This document shows, piece by piece, positions 11,741-22,200 of a DNA stretch of 64,000 nt. The first letter of the stretch is position 1. Every line of letters begins with the position of its first letter. This DNA comes from Lomentospora prolificans (lineage: Eukaryota; Ascomycota; Sordariomycetes; Microascales; Microascaceae). The notes under the pieces are model-generated. The model was not told where the DNA came from and did no database searches. It worked only from the letters and a program-made list of their open reading frames with translations. A program made the translations under genes and the position numbers. The stretch covers positions 2,418,001 through 2,482,000 of the forward strand of contig JARFXM010000008.1 of assembly GCA_029532625.1 (NCBI GenBank), in the 5' to 3' direction.

Positions 11741-13351
11741 ATGGCCAAGTTCAACCTCTCCGCCATAATGGCGGACCTCAGGAACCGGATTCCAGGCTTT
11801 TCGTCGAACCAGTACGCGTCCCTCGACACTGCGTCGTCTACAGTCGATATCGCTGGCGACGATGAGCCGCGCGATACGCCTTGGGGAGCGCGGAATAGGC
11901 GTCTACTCAAGATGGCTACGCTGGCGCTGGCCGCCGTCTTGGTTCTGTACATGGTGTTTGGATACGGGTGAGTTTGCCCATCGTACTTGGCAAGACTTCC
12001 CGCCTTTGGAGCCCTAATCTAACTCTACAAAAGGTTCGACCATTACCGGACTCATCCCGAGTTCAGATCATCTCATCTTTGGGGCCAATACTCCCCATTC
12101 TTCTCTGTCCCCTCCACAATAGACCCTATGGTCCCGGCAGGCTGCACCGTCACTTTCGCGCAGGTCCTCTCGCGGCACGGCGCGCGCGATCCCACCTTCT
12201 ACAGGAGCCAGGCCTACAACGCCACCATTGCTAAGATCCAGGCGAGCGCCACCAAATTCGGCAAGGGCTACGAGTTCCTCAAGGACCTGGGGTACACCCT
12301 CGGCGCGGACCAGCTTACGGCGTATGGTATCGAGCAGATGCTCGAGCAGGGGAGGGTAGTCGCGGAGCTATACGGCCATTTGGCGGACGATGCGTTGCCG
12401 TTCATCAGGGCGTCCGGCCAGGAGCGTGTCATCGACTCGGCGAACAACTTTGCGCGTGGGTTCTATGGCCAGCTTGTCGCTGGCGAGGGGCGGACTGTGC
12501 CGGATGAGGAAGAGTACCTTTCTTCGATCCTCATTCTTCCCGAGCATGGAGGGTTCAATAATACCCTTGATCACGGAACGTGTACGCGATTCGAGAAGGG
12601 CCCCGACAGTGAACTGGGAGACGAGACGCGCAATGCCTTTGCCGACAAGTTCACCCCGCCCATTATCAAGAGACTACACGAGAACCTGGGTGCTATGGGC
12701 TTCACGAGGGACGACGCCATCGCCATGATGGATCTCTGCCCCTTTTACACTGTTGCCAATCCCCAGGCTAACATCTCTGACTTCTGCCATCTCTTCACGC
12801 ACGACGAGTGGAAGAGCTACGACTACTACCAGTCCCTCGGAAAATTCTATGGCTACGGAAACGGGAACCCGCTCGGCCCAACGCAGGGAGTTGGCTTCGT
12901 CAACGAGCTCATCTCCCGTCTCACCCGCCGTCCCGTGGACGACCATACGACGACCAACACGACACTCACGGGCTCTCCCAAAACATTCCCCTTAGATAGG
13001 TCCCTCTACGCCGATTTTAGCCACGACAACACCATGGTCTCCATCTACTCCGCTCTAGGCCTCTACAACGGCACGGACCCGCTGCCCGTCTCTGAAAGGA
13101 TCTCTCCCAGGAAAGCCCACGGTTTCTCGGCCAGCTGGGCGGTGCCTTTCGCGGGACGTATATTCGTCGAGAAGATGGTTTGTTCGCCGGCTGATGATGA
13201 GCTAGTTCGGGTGCTTGTCAATGACAGGGTTGTACCCTTGCAGGGCTGCAACGCTGACAAGTTGGGACGCTGTAAACTCGGCAAGTTTGTCGAGAGCTTG
13301 AGCTTTGCGAGGGAAGGCGGGTACTGGCATCGGTGTTTTGAGGAAGAATGA
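11741..13351 (+). CDS. Membrane-anchored histidine acid phosphatase (3-phytase type)
   Basis: Enzymes of this family cleave phosphomonoesters, often phytate, through a phosphohistidine intermediate. Exons 11741-11967 and 12034-13351 are joined by a 66-nt intron (GTGAGT..AAAG) and give 514 residues. The catalytic motif RHGARDP is at residues 123-129 (nucleophile His124) and the proton-donor HD pair is at 406-407 in FSHDNTM. The block SHLWGQYSP (89-97) just after the intron is characteristic of fungal PhyA-like phytases. Unlike classical secreted phytases, the N-terminus is a polar 55-residue tail followed by one hydrophobic segment (about 56-74) with no obvious cleavage site. It should therefore be a type II membrane protein with its active site outside the cytoplasm, in the vacuole, ER/Golgi or periplasm. 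Cysteines spread over the catalytic domain and NAT/NTT/NGT sequons fit a secretory-pathway protein. The substrate is not determined. Confidence 0.88.
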
Positions 13352-14470
13352 TACCCAGGCGAGGCACAAGTCGGGAGGAATAACCGGGGGTTTATAAATG
13401 AGAAAGCCTTCAATTGACCGATGTTGGCATGAGAGCATTTCCCAGCAATTGCGTTCCTTTTTTAGCGTGTCTATCCATCTTCAATTAAGCTGAATACATT
13501 CAAGATTGAACTGGCAATCTCAATTATATGGCTTGAATAGTAACAGAAACGAATACACAATGAACCATCAAGCGGTAGAGGTCAGGCACCATTTGAGGTT
13601 TGAAGGTTTGTTGCGGTCAATGGCTTGAGGCGGTCCGCGCGGCCAGTAGAGGCTGTGTCTTGACCAACTGGCTAGCTGGCGAAGTGGAAGCTTGGTACGA
13701 AGGTAGCTTGGTCTGGTAGACAATCTGCTCTTCTTGAGGCCCTTTTTTTGTGGCTGAAAGTAATGATCCACTCAAAGACCAGGCCGATGACCTCCTGGCA
13801 TTCGTAAGTCGACAGCCGCGAGCTTTACTGCGCCTCGAATAGTGTCCACACCAGGATTCAGAACAGCGGAGTCTCGTTGGTGGAAAGGTGTTGGTGTTTC
13901 GGACTTAACTCGTAGGCTCCAAAATTGTCCACTCATAGGCACCGAGATTCATCGACGCCGCTTATGTAACCCTCTAAAGTCAAAGACTTGAGAGGACCTG
14001 GTACTCCAGGCCACTCAAAAAGACACCATTTGGGTACCAGGATCTCCGCGTCCTCCGTACGTGTTCCGCCCAACTGGGAAGCTGTGGAGCGAGTTAACAG
14101 CCAACGTCATATTGGAGACCAACCCACCATCTAGGATCCAGCGAAACCCTCCCCAAGCACCCAACTCCGAACTCCTAAACCTCCAAAACCTCCACACCTT
14201 TTTCTGTGCGCCAATTTTCTCGAGCTTGCCGACCGTTGTATCCTCGATCTTGAAATCGCGCGATAGAGATTTTATCTGTTCCGCGATAATTGAACAACGT
14301 CCCTCGAATTGAAAGAATAGCGACTGCCTAAGCTGCGGGGCGCAGCTAACGTGGGCAAAATCGTTCGAGGAGTTTCGACCTCGTATCACCACAAGGAACA
14401 AAACAACGCAGCCGGCACGACCGGATAGAAGGGAACTGAGACCCGAGCGGGGGGATACACATTCATCAAA
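13352..14470. other. Intergenic, nothing recognised
   Basis: This interval separates the phosphatase stop codon from the small membrane-protein gene. A frame on the minus strand (14015-14632) overlaps the start of the next gene and has no protein signature. No RNA gene or repeat was found. Confidence 0.5.
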
Positions 14471-15268
14471 ATGGTGAACACGGCCGGAGGCATAGTGATT
14501 GCCGTCGTGGTGATAGCCATCGTCGCGGCGCTGGGATGGGTTGTCTTTACCCAATTGCGCGCTAGGCGTCTGGGCGTAAGTTTCTCCCGAGCAGGGCCTT
14601 CCCCTCCTTTGGAACTCGAAGAAAGCCGTCAATCTGATTGTTTTGATTTACTTTTTTTTTTTTTGGGCCCTTGCTGATTTCAGTGGCAGCTTCCGCCGCC
14701 GTCGTTCTCGTCTTACATACCATTCATGAAATCCAACGACTCCCCATTCGACGCTCGGCCGGCCCGAGGCGGCGTCGTGGGCTGGTTCAACGATCGCGTA
14801 CGCGATTTCAAGCATCGCGGCAACCGAAGTGCTCGCGGCGCTTACGAGCCCTCTGGAGGCGGCGCTGCCCGGGGCAACTTCGGACCTCTTGATCCCGATG
14901 AGGCCTGGGACTCACGTGTACACGATGAGTACGGCTACTACGAGGAACGGGAGCTCGGAAATACCAGCTATCCTGGCGGAGCTGGGGCCGCGGGAAACAA
15001 CAACCGTCTGGGCGATGACCTCGGCGACAGCGGGTACGAAATGAACCTTCCGAGGACTCCCAATTCTAGGTCGCCTGCCCCACAAGAGGAGCGTAGGGGC
15101 AGGCAGCCGGCGGAGAGGAATCCGTTCGATGACGACGCGGAGCCGAGCAATATCAGCGTCAGGAAGATGAGCCCTCGCCCGCTTGATACCAGCGCGGTGG
15201 GCCCGGCAGGCAAGAAAGACAATAGCAGCCCGACGGATAGGAGGTCGGTTTTTAGGGAGGATATGTAG
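14471..15268 (+). CDS. Small single-pass membrane protein with disordered cytosolic tail
   Basis: Two exons, 14471-14575 and 14684-15268, with a 108-nt intron (GTAAGT..TTCAG), encode 229 residues. A hydrophobic helix (about residues 7-27, GGIVIAVVVIAIVAALGW) follows a six-residue N-terminus and is followed by RARR, predicting a signal-anchor with the long C-terminal part in the cytosol. After the splice junction comes WQLPPPSFSSYIPF, then Gly/Arg/Asp-rich disorder with short conserved-looking islands (GGVVGWFNDRVRDFKHR; GPLDPDEAWDSRV). Similar fungal proteins are sometimes labelled acid phosphatase-like, but I see no phosphatase motif and would not transfer that name. The ATG lies in a good context (AAA ATG G) and both exon phases are zero, so the model is solid. 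The function is unknown. Confidence 0.8.
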
Positions 15269-15990
15269 GAAGCCAATACCCTTTCGCCTGGCTTTCTTTT
15301 GAAAAGCATGCATGATTGAGAGAGAAGGGATAATGTAGTGTCAGCGTCCCTGCGAGGTGAGGGTGAAGAATGCGACGGATAGTGCGGCATTGGTGGCAGT
15401 AGCCCAGATGACATTGTACGACTTGGATTCTTACGTGGTTTCGGGATCTTCTTCAGGGAGGCAATGGCTTTGATTAATGGCAGCTAGGGGTTCTTCTTAA
15501 GGCGTTCAAATTTCTTTCTCCTCTGCTTTATGTAGTCTTTATGAATAACACATGGTTGTATCTCCGAGAGCACCTCAGCAAGGGAAGTGTGGATTCACGA
15601 AGGGCTGCATTTCGCCCAAACCTGGCAGATGCAGGACCTGCTTTCTGGTAGCCCCCGATTCTCCAAATCACCTCTCCCGACAAGCCCATCCACCGGTTGC
15701 TTTTCGCTCTCCCCTGCCGACGCCGGGCCAGAAAGCCAGCTGCAGACGGACGCTAATGGGGCAACTAATGTTCTACCCCGCCCCCACTATACCGCACTTT
15801 ACGTAGGCTGCCCCTCAACACGTTTCCCGGTCTTCAATGATATAAATATCCACCTGCAGTACCGACCGAGGAGCTTGAGCTGCAACTCTTGGGAGATCTC
15901 ACGGCTTGCTTGCTCTCTTGTCGCAACCGCTTTACTGATCGACTCACTGTGGCCAATTTCTCAAAGCCAGCTTCTATACCAACCATCACC
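15269..15990. other. Intergenic, promoter of the inositol monophosphatase gene
   Basis: This is the 3' flank of the small membrane-protein gene followed by the promoter and leader of the next gene, with a TATA-like element listed separately. A frame on the plus strand (15587-16048) crosses the next start in a different frame and is discounted. Confidence 0.5.
15841..15848 (+). promoter_or_regulatory. TATA-like box upstream of inositol monophosphatase
   Basis: The sequence TATAAATA lies 143 bases before the start codon at 15991, at a distance that allows a leader of roughly 100 bases. Only the motif is seen; transcription start data would be needed to confirm use. Confidence 0.4.
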
Positions 15991-16970
15991 ATGGCGGACG
16001 TGGAGCTTAAGCCCATCAAGGACAAGCTTGTCGAGATTGCCCGGATAGCTGGCCGGATGATCATGGATGCCAACTTCAAGCAGGACTTTGCGACGGACAC
16101 CAAGATTAACTGTATGTACAAAAGCCCTTTATTCTCGATTCTGGACTCACGCCCCATCCCCCCCTCTGCTAACACTGCATCACCCCAGCCGTCGACATCG
16201 TCACAGAAACCGACAAGGCGGTCGAGGATTACATCTCCGCCACCCTCCGCGAAGCCTACCCCGACTTCGCCTTCATGGGCGAAGAAACCTGGAAGCCCGG
16301 TACCAAAGTCGGGCCCGAGCCAACCTTCATCGTCGACCCCATCGACGGCACGACAAACTTCGTCCACTCCTTCCCACACGCCTGTGTCTCCCTCGGCTTC
16401 TCGGTCGACCGCGTCCCCGCCGTCGGCGTCATCTACAACCCCTTCCTCGACATCCTCTACTGGGGTATCAAAGGCCAAGGAGCCTTCATGCAGACCCGCC
16501 CTGGCGGCGCCGCCATGGACCGGCGCCTACCCCTCGCCCGAAACCCCGCGCCGCTCAAGGGCCTCGACACCGCGCTCGTGGCGGTCGAGTGGCCGGCCGC
16601 GCGGGACGGCGTCAACTTCGACGTCAAGGCGGATACGTTTAGGAAGCTGACGGCGAGTAAGGAGTCCGGCGGCGTCATGGTGCATTCGCTGAGGTCGATG
16701 GGGTCGGCGGCGCTGAATCTGGCGGCTGTGGCGGCGGGGCAGCTGGATATGTACTGGGAGGGGGGGTGCTATGCTTGGGACGTTTGCGCGGGGTGGTGTA
16801 TTCTTACCGAGGCGGGCGGCATCATGGTGAGTGGGAACCCGGGGAACTGGGAGCCTGCTTTGGATGAGAGGAAGTATCTTGCTGTCAGGGGGGCGCCGAG
16901 TGGGCAGAAGGAGATTGTGGAGGAGTTTTGGGGGGTTATTGGGGAGGGGAGGATGGAATATGAGCATTAA
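15991..16970 (+). CDS. Inositol-1-monophosphatase
   Basis: A Mg2+-dependent, Li+-sensitive phosphatase family that releases myo-inositol from inositol monophosphates; fungal members include QutG-like enzymes of the quinate cluster. Exons 15991-16111 and 16189-16970, with a 77-nt intron (GTATGT..CCCAG), give 300 residues, the usual family length. Metal-binding motifs are complete: VDIVTETD (42-49), GEET (71-74), DPIDGTTN (90-97) and WDVCAGW (237-243). There is no signal peptide or membrane segment, so it is cytosolic. Codons are very GC-rich at third positions in exon 2, unlike the flanks. No quinate-pathway gene is visible nearby, so the plain inositol role is preferred over a QutG assignment. 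Confidence 0.92.
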
Positions 16971-17732
16971 AGCGTGGTGCGTGGTGTTTGGGGGAGGGTG
17001 GGGGGTGGAGGGGGGCCAAAGGTTCTACGCATAAGAGAGTAATTTTACGGTCCGGATAGATAATAGGAAAGATGAACTGCTTTCGTTGGAGCTGGCTGTG
17101 AGTTGCTGCGGCTCATGTCACGAGGATTGGTCGTGTGTATGTCTACCTTGCAAGATACAAGTCAAGTACTCGCGCGTCAATTCTACCACCACCAAATTTT
17201 CCTTCTTCAAAACACCTGCTGTCTTCTGTGCTCGAGGTAGCAGCTTGCGAGGACGCATGTTTGCCGCACAGGCTTGCTCTAAGAAGTAGTCTTCAGGAGC
17301 CGTGACCCTCATCTCCTCACACCTTCGATTTGGACACCATCGGGTATTCAAAGATTTATGAGCCTTAACGATGCCGCTCACAAACCACGAGCCAGCTTAG
17401 GCCGCCATCATATGGTCGCAGCACTCTATGTCACCGCTCGCTCACTTGTGGCCGGCTGATTGCAGAGTGCCTTCGCCTCAACCCTTTCATGAGGATCATG
17501 AATGCTACGAATATATCGGGCAGGCTTCGAGTAAGCATGCTCGTCGGAAAATGGCTCCGCCCCAACTCCACCGCTCTCCCATTCTTTTTTTGTTTTCCTC
17601 CTGTCTGCTGGCATTTGGCAAGCCCAATTCTGACAGCTGCATGGCTCTGTTTAATGGCGTTTTGCCAGTTGGTTCCTAGTGATAGGCATATATACCACTA
17701 TTAGGTCGCGGATTAATAAGTCAAAGCGAGGT
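16971..17732. other. Intergenic, nothing recognised
   Basis: A G-rich stretch directly after the stop codon (16985-17022) marks the 3' flank of the inositol monophosphatase gene. The remainder has only short frames without protein character up to the tRNA gene. Confidence 0.5.
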
Positions 17733-17839
17733 GCCTCGGTGGTCTAGAGGTATGATTGTTGTTTCGGGCGGGGCAACCCAAGTTCCCATCACAATACTGT
17801 GGTTATAACAGGTCCCGGGTTCGAATCCCGGCCGAGGCC
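17733..17839 (+). tRNA. tRNA-Pro (CGG) with 35-nt intron
   Basis: The acceptor stem GCCTCGG (17733-17739) pairs perfectly with CCGAGGC (17832-17838), and the T arm CCGGG-TTCGAAT-CCCGG is intact. The anticodon stem GTTGT/ATAAC pairs with one G-U. The anticodon CGG is at 17765-17767. A canonical intron follows position 37 (17769-17803). A T7 Pol III terminator follows at 17840-17846. It reads CCG proline codons. The second tRNA-Pro (AGG) lies 1.3 kb away on the other strand. Confidence 0.93.
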
Positions 17840-17846
17840 TTTTTTT
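17840..17846 (+). terminator. Pol III T-run terminator of tRNA-Pro(CGG)
   Basis: Seven T residues start one base after the acceptor stem of the tRNA, the usual RNA polymerase III stop. Confidence 0.7.
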
Positions 17847-18189
17847 GCCCTTCTAGTCGGCTGCACCCGCGCACGCGTCTGTGTCGCAAGTAGTCAGTCC
17901 TTTTTTTTGTATGTAAATGGATTCCTGCTCCCCTCTATAGTGGTTGTCAACTTTTTATCCCTTTTTCCCTGTTTAGGTTCTGCCGCGTGGAAGAGTGGTG
18001 GTTTGGGTAGGAGGGCGCTTGAACCCGTCGTCGCATTTTCCGGCAGTGGGAAAGTGAGAGGAGCGGTGTGCCGGAGGTATGGGGCCGACCAGTGTGGTCG
18101 ATCATCCCATACGATTTTAGAACTGGCCTGGTCGTCGTTGCCGCTGCATCTTGAACGTTTCGATGTCTGGAACGCCATATTCAATCATC

Positions 18190-18553
18190 ATCATTGATCA
18201 GAGATAGCTGACATGGAAATTAAGCCATCCTTGGATGGCTTTCTATGTCATGGAATAGGAAGAATGAATGAGAAAGTCAAAATTTGAACAAATCTTGGCC
18301 TTTCAGGCAATCAACCAATTCCGAGAACCTTGCAAACTTTACTGAAACTTTCTAGTTCAATCAATAGAAAAAGAAAGAGTAAATAAACGGCTCAAGGACA
18401 GTGCCTTATTACTCCTTTTCATGAGGATCAAGATAAAGTAGAGGGGGGCGTGGACAGCGATACTCCATATCAAGATCTAAATATCAGTTACATAAGTTAT
18501 ATAATATATCTGTACATCAATTATCTTATTCTCCAACACTCTCCTCTTCCTCC
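18190..18553 (-). mobile_element. Probable copia-type LTR relic with polypurine tract
   Basis: Read on the minus strand, a purine-only tract (18553-18539, GGAGGAAGAGGAGAG) directly abuts TGTTGGAG at 18538, the layout of a polypurine tract before a 3' LTR. The downstream 100 bases are AT-rich (ATATATTATATAACTTATG). The opening resembles the TGTTGGA start known from Ty1/copia LTRs. Two Ty1/copia-like traits agree: the TG dinucleotide border and a position between two tRNA genes. The far border with CA and a target-site duplication was not found, so the left limit (about 18190) is a guess. No reverse transcriptase or integrase is recognisable in the adjacent 400 bases, so this would be a solo or truncated element. 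Confidence 0.35.
18209..18250. repeat. Imperfect inverted repeat (hairpin)
   Basis: AAGCCATCC (18222-18230) and GGATGGCTT (18233-18241) form a perfect 9-bp stem with a two-base loop, and TGACAT/ATGTCA at the outer ends (18209-18214, 18245-18250) extend it. It lies at the far edge of the putative LTR and may belong to it or be a small foldback element. Confidence 0.5.
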
Positions 18554-19067
18554 AACTACTTCGACGCAATACTGTGCCACTATCGATAGGCCTAGTGCAA
18601 GCGAATCATCATCGAAACTGCGATCGTCATTAGCAAGGTTCAACTCCCCTAGTAGGGCTAACGTCTCCAACATGGACACGCACACACCCCTGGCTAGCTA
18701 GGTTGTTCTTTGATGGCCGTCCTAAACCCATCGAGACTCTAGGTCCAGGGCGACCCCGTGTGCCTCGTGCAATGGCCGAGCTCTCGGGATGGCGGGCCTA
18801 AACTCTCTGCAAGTGGCACTCACAGGTGGCAAGAAGATCAGGCCCATGTCGGGTCATGAGGTGTCTGAATGACTGTTGAACGTCGATCATTAACTATGCC
18901 TCCTTCCTAGCGGGCCAAGAAAATTGATCAAGAAAAAAAAAATCACAATTGCTTAGAGGTGGAGTTGAGTCATCCCCTCCAGCGAAAGATAACCAGTTAA
19001 CCTAACCTGGTATATTGTAAACCAATCCAAAAAAAAGTATATAGATCCTGTATGATAGCGTTAGGCC
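18554..19067. other. Non-coding stretch between LTR relic and tRNA-Pro(AGG)
   Basis: No protein is recognised. On the minus strand, a frame runs into the purine tract of the putative LTR, encoding about 40 Asp/Leu-rich residues, which could be a decayed element remnant but is not identifiable as a retrotransposon domain. A second CTCCAACA copy is at 18666-18673. Confidence 0.4.
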
Positions 19068-19090
19068 AAAAAAAAAAAAAAAAAAAAAAA
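19068..19090 (-). terminator. 23-base T-run downstream of tRNA-Pro(AGG)
   Basis: A run of 23 A on the plus strand reads as T on the minus strand, starting 27 bases past the tRNA 3' end. It would serve as a Pol III terminator. An unusually long homopolymer; it could also be the tail of a retrotransposed sequence, though no such sequence is recognised next to it. Confidence 0.55.
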
Positions 19091-19117
19091 CTGTCTGAGC
19101 CGCAAAAAGCGAAATTG

Positions 19118-19207
19118 GGGGCCAACCGGGGATTGAACCCGGGACCTCTCGCATATTAGCATAGGGTGTTACCCTAAGCGAGAATCATACCACTAGACCA
19201 TCGGCCC
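19118..19207 (-). tRNA. tRNA-Pro (AGG) with 18-nt intron
   Basis: Read on the minus strand, the acceptor stem GGGCCGA pairs with TTGGCCC (one G-U). The D arm is GTCTAGTGGTATGA and the anticodon stem is CTCGC/GCGAG. The anticodon AGG is at 19175-19173, with an 18-nt intron (19171-19154) after position 37. The T arm CCGGG-TTCAATC-CCCGG is intact. It reads CCU, and CCC by inosine modification. Confidence 0.95.
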
Positions 19208-22200
19208 TTGTTGCTCGTGGCACAATAGGGTCGTCTTGGGTCTTTTGAGGCCAACTCTGGGTTCTGGACACTTTTCCAGAAAAGCTAAAGATTGGTTTCT
19301 TCCACGTCAATTCTAGTGGAACTCTAGACGGTGGGGGGTGGGGTGGGGATAAAAGAAAAGATATGAAGAAGCCGCCGCCGCCGAATCCGCGCAAGTCACC
19401 AATTCATCGGTCGTTCCTCTCTCATCCCTCCCCCAATCTTTTTACAGTTTTAGCGCCCCTCCCTTGCCCTATTCGGCGCCATTCGTCGAATCTAGAAAGT
19501 GCCTCTTCCTAGCCAGTAAAAGATGGCCCTGGAAAGTTTGTGACTGAGCGTGCATGCCCAAGAAACACGAAAATATCTAGGCGCTCCGGCGCCCACGGCG
19601 GGCGTATCCGCCTCTTTGCATGCAGGGTTGCCCTCAAGGAGTGACCCCCTTCGCGTAGCTTCCAAGCTACGACTCCATCTCCCGAGCTCTGGGAGATGGC
19701 GGGTGGGCGGCGAACTTCCGCAACTGGTAAGCGGCCTTGGATGTGCAGGGTGGGGGATGGGAAAAAAAGAAGAGCACGACGTGACGAGCCGCGGTGGAGG
19801 GGTTCGGATGAATGAATTGGATGGGTGGATTGAGCGAGCGGCTCAGCACATTCTACTTTGACTTGGCTTATATGCATGTGGATGTCGGTAGGGCAATTTG
19901 CTCCTTTCGACCTTTGAGTTGTGACTGTTTACTACTCTGTTCCGGCTCTCGCGGTGAAGCCGGTAAATAAAAAGCGGGATAAGAGAGAGAATCTTGACCA
20001 GCAAGTCTTGCTCTGGAGATCCTGCCGTGTTGGCGTCGGAAAAGAATGGCTGTCCCTTGCGAGGTCATAATCTCGTGCCCGTGCCCTTGCCTGACCGAGC
20101 AGGGAGTTAAGAGTTTTAAGTCTGCGCAGAGCCCGGGAAACAAGGCATTCCATATGGAGAGGGCGTCATCTGCCTTGCGAGATCTCTTGGTGTCCACCGG
20201 GTCGTCGTCTGCCTTTCTGACATGCGTCGGGGTTAAGTTTCTTTCCTGCATTACCAGGGCCTTCTTTTGGCCTTCTTAGTCCGAGCGAATATACGAAGGC
20301 ATATATATATATATATATCCGTGGTTCAACGGTGTTTTGCGCATCTCGCTCGCGCGTGCGGGCAGTAGATTCCCCATACTCGGCCCATGCTCAAGTATAA
20401 GCTCCGAATAAAGGCCATCAATGGCCAGTGGGCTCGTCCCATCGTAAAGGCAGGCGTCCAACAGGCTGATTACGCCCAGTCCAACTTTCCGACCGACAGC
20501 GGAGGTGTGGTTCGCTACGAAAGCCACCCTCGTCCTTCCCCCTCCACTCGTCCTCGGTCTCGAGCTATCGGGAAATTGGCCGCACCATCGAAAAGGAAAG
20601 TATAAGGCAGGACGTGCAGCAAGCGATTGGGGATGGGAGGGGCGTGAATTGGGAAATAGGAAAGGGCATGCACTAAAAACTTTTTGACTATTCTCCACCT
20701 GCAGCATGCAATTAACGAGGCTCACATTTTTAGCGGCAGATCCGAGCTTCTTTTTCTGCACGCCAGCGGTCTTCCAGGACGAGGCATGAAATGGGACAGA
20801 AGGCAGAAAAACACCATTTTAGTGGGCAGAGGTCTCCAGCGTGGTATCCACTGGAGGAGGGTGTTTGTTTAGTAATTCTTATCGGCTGGCCCGTCCCACC
20901 CAGAGACCAGGGCTCGTAGCGAATGAGAGGCCGCGAGTTTTCGAAATTAGGGTAAGAATTGGGGTAAGGTTTCCCACCCCATCCCGGCTTTCCTCTTCCC
21001 CCCCGTCTTCTCCTCGAGCTCGTTTGCAGTATGCTAGTCGGGCTAGTGAGGGTGGGAATGAGTGGAATCTAGTAGGAAATGGGACAAAGGAAACCGTTCT
21101 TTTGTTTGACGCGTCCGATGGGTTTTTGTTTTGGGCATCGGACGTCACCAGGTCTATGTCGTTTGGCGCTAGCCGTGGAATTACTGACATGTGCTAGCTA
21201 CATGGCCCGATAACAGTCGATCTAATGCTGGGGTATATATGTCCATCGAGATGTTGTAGTATCGAAATGAGAAAGCAGATGATGCCCATGCGCAGTTTGC
21301 GAGAAAGTACCAAAGGTCTTGGTAGAAATACGTATAAACAAGAAGTGTAAAGCTGGATCCAGCTTAAAAGTGCCTCTGGCCCGCCGTGCCTCAAGCTAGC
21401 CAAAGCTGCGGAGCACAAGAAAGGTGATTAGTGCTACGGTGTCTGACCCCCTCTTTCTGCCGGTGTCTATGCGGTGATGGGTTGGTGTAATACAGGCTGA
21501 TTCGGGCCTGGGAGATTTCGTGATATTCTATCAAATGTGAGCAATTCAAACGTGGGTGTGCTGAACTCTTGTTCTGGATCGGCAAAACCCCTCTTCTTGA
21601 CATATATGGTTGCATTTAGGGGATATAGGGTGCTGGTGTGGTTGGCAGATCAAATGGCGAGAAGGGAGAAGGCTGGACAGCCAACAGGCAGGACGGATGA
21701 AGGGGAGGGGTTGAGCCGATTTACATGGGAAAGGTAAACTGCAAAGCCGCGTTTTACAAGGACTACTGTAGATGCATCAGTGCGACAATCCACCAGGCAG
21801 GGTTTGCCAGATGCAAGGAAGGGCTCATGCAAAAAGCGCGTCCCCGGTATGGTAAAGCATAAACATAGCCCTGCATTTTGTAGGGACCTCATCGGTGTAG
21901 CAAGCGGTCTCTTGTATGCTCTGGCCTAAGGAATGAACCGGCTCAAGTCGATGGCGCTAGAGAATCCGATAGAAGCAATCAATTGATTCATTACATAACA
22001 CTACAGGTTATGGTGCGCTTGTGGTGCGGCGAGCCAGTAGCGTATACAGTACGCGGCAAGTGGGTCCCATAACTGTGTAGTCCAGGCGTCGCGTGGTCCA
22101 GGTGTGAGTTGATACCAGTGGAGGTGATGTGGGCACCTCTTGGATGCCCCAGTTTCCTTCGCAAGGTGGGCCCAGGCCTGGGTCATCATGGAGGGATGGC

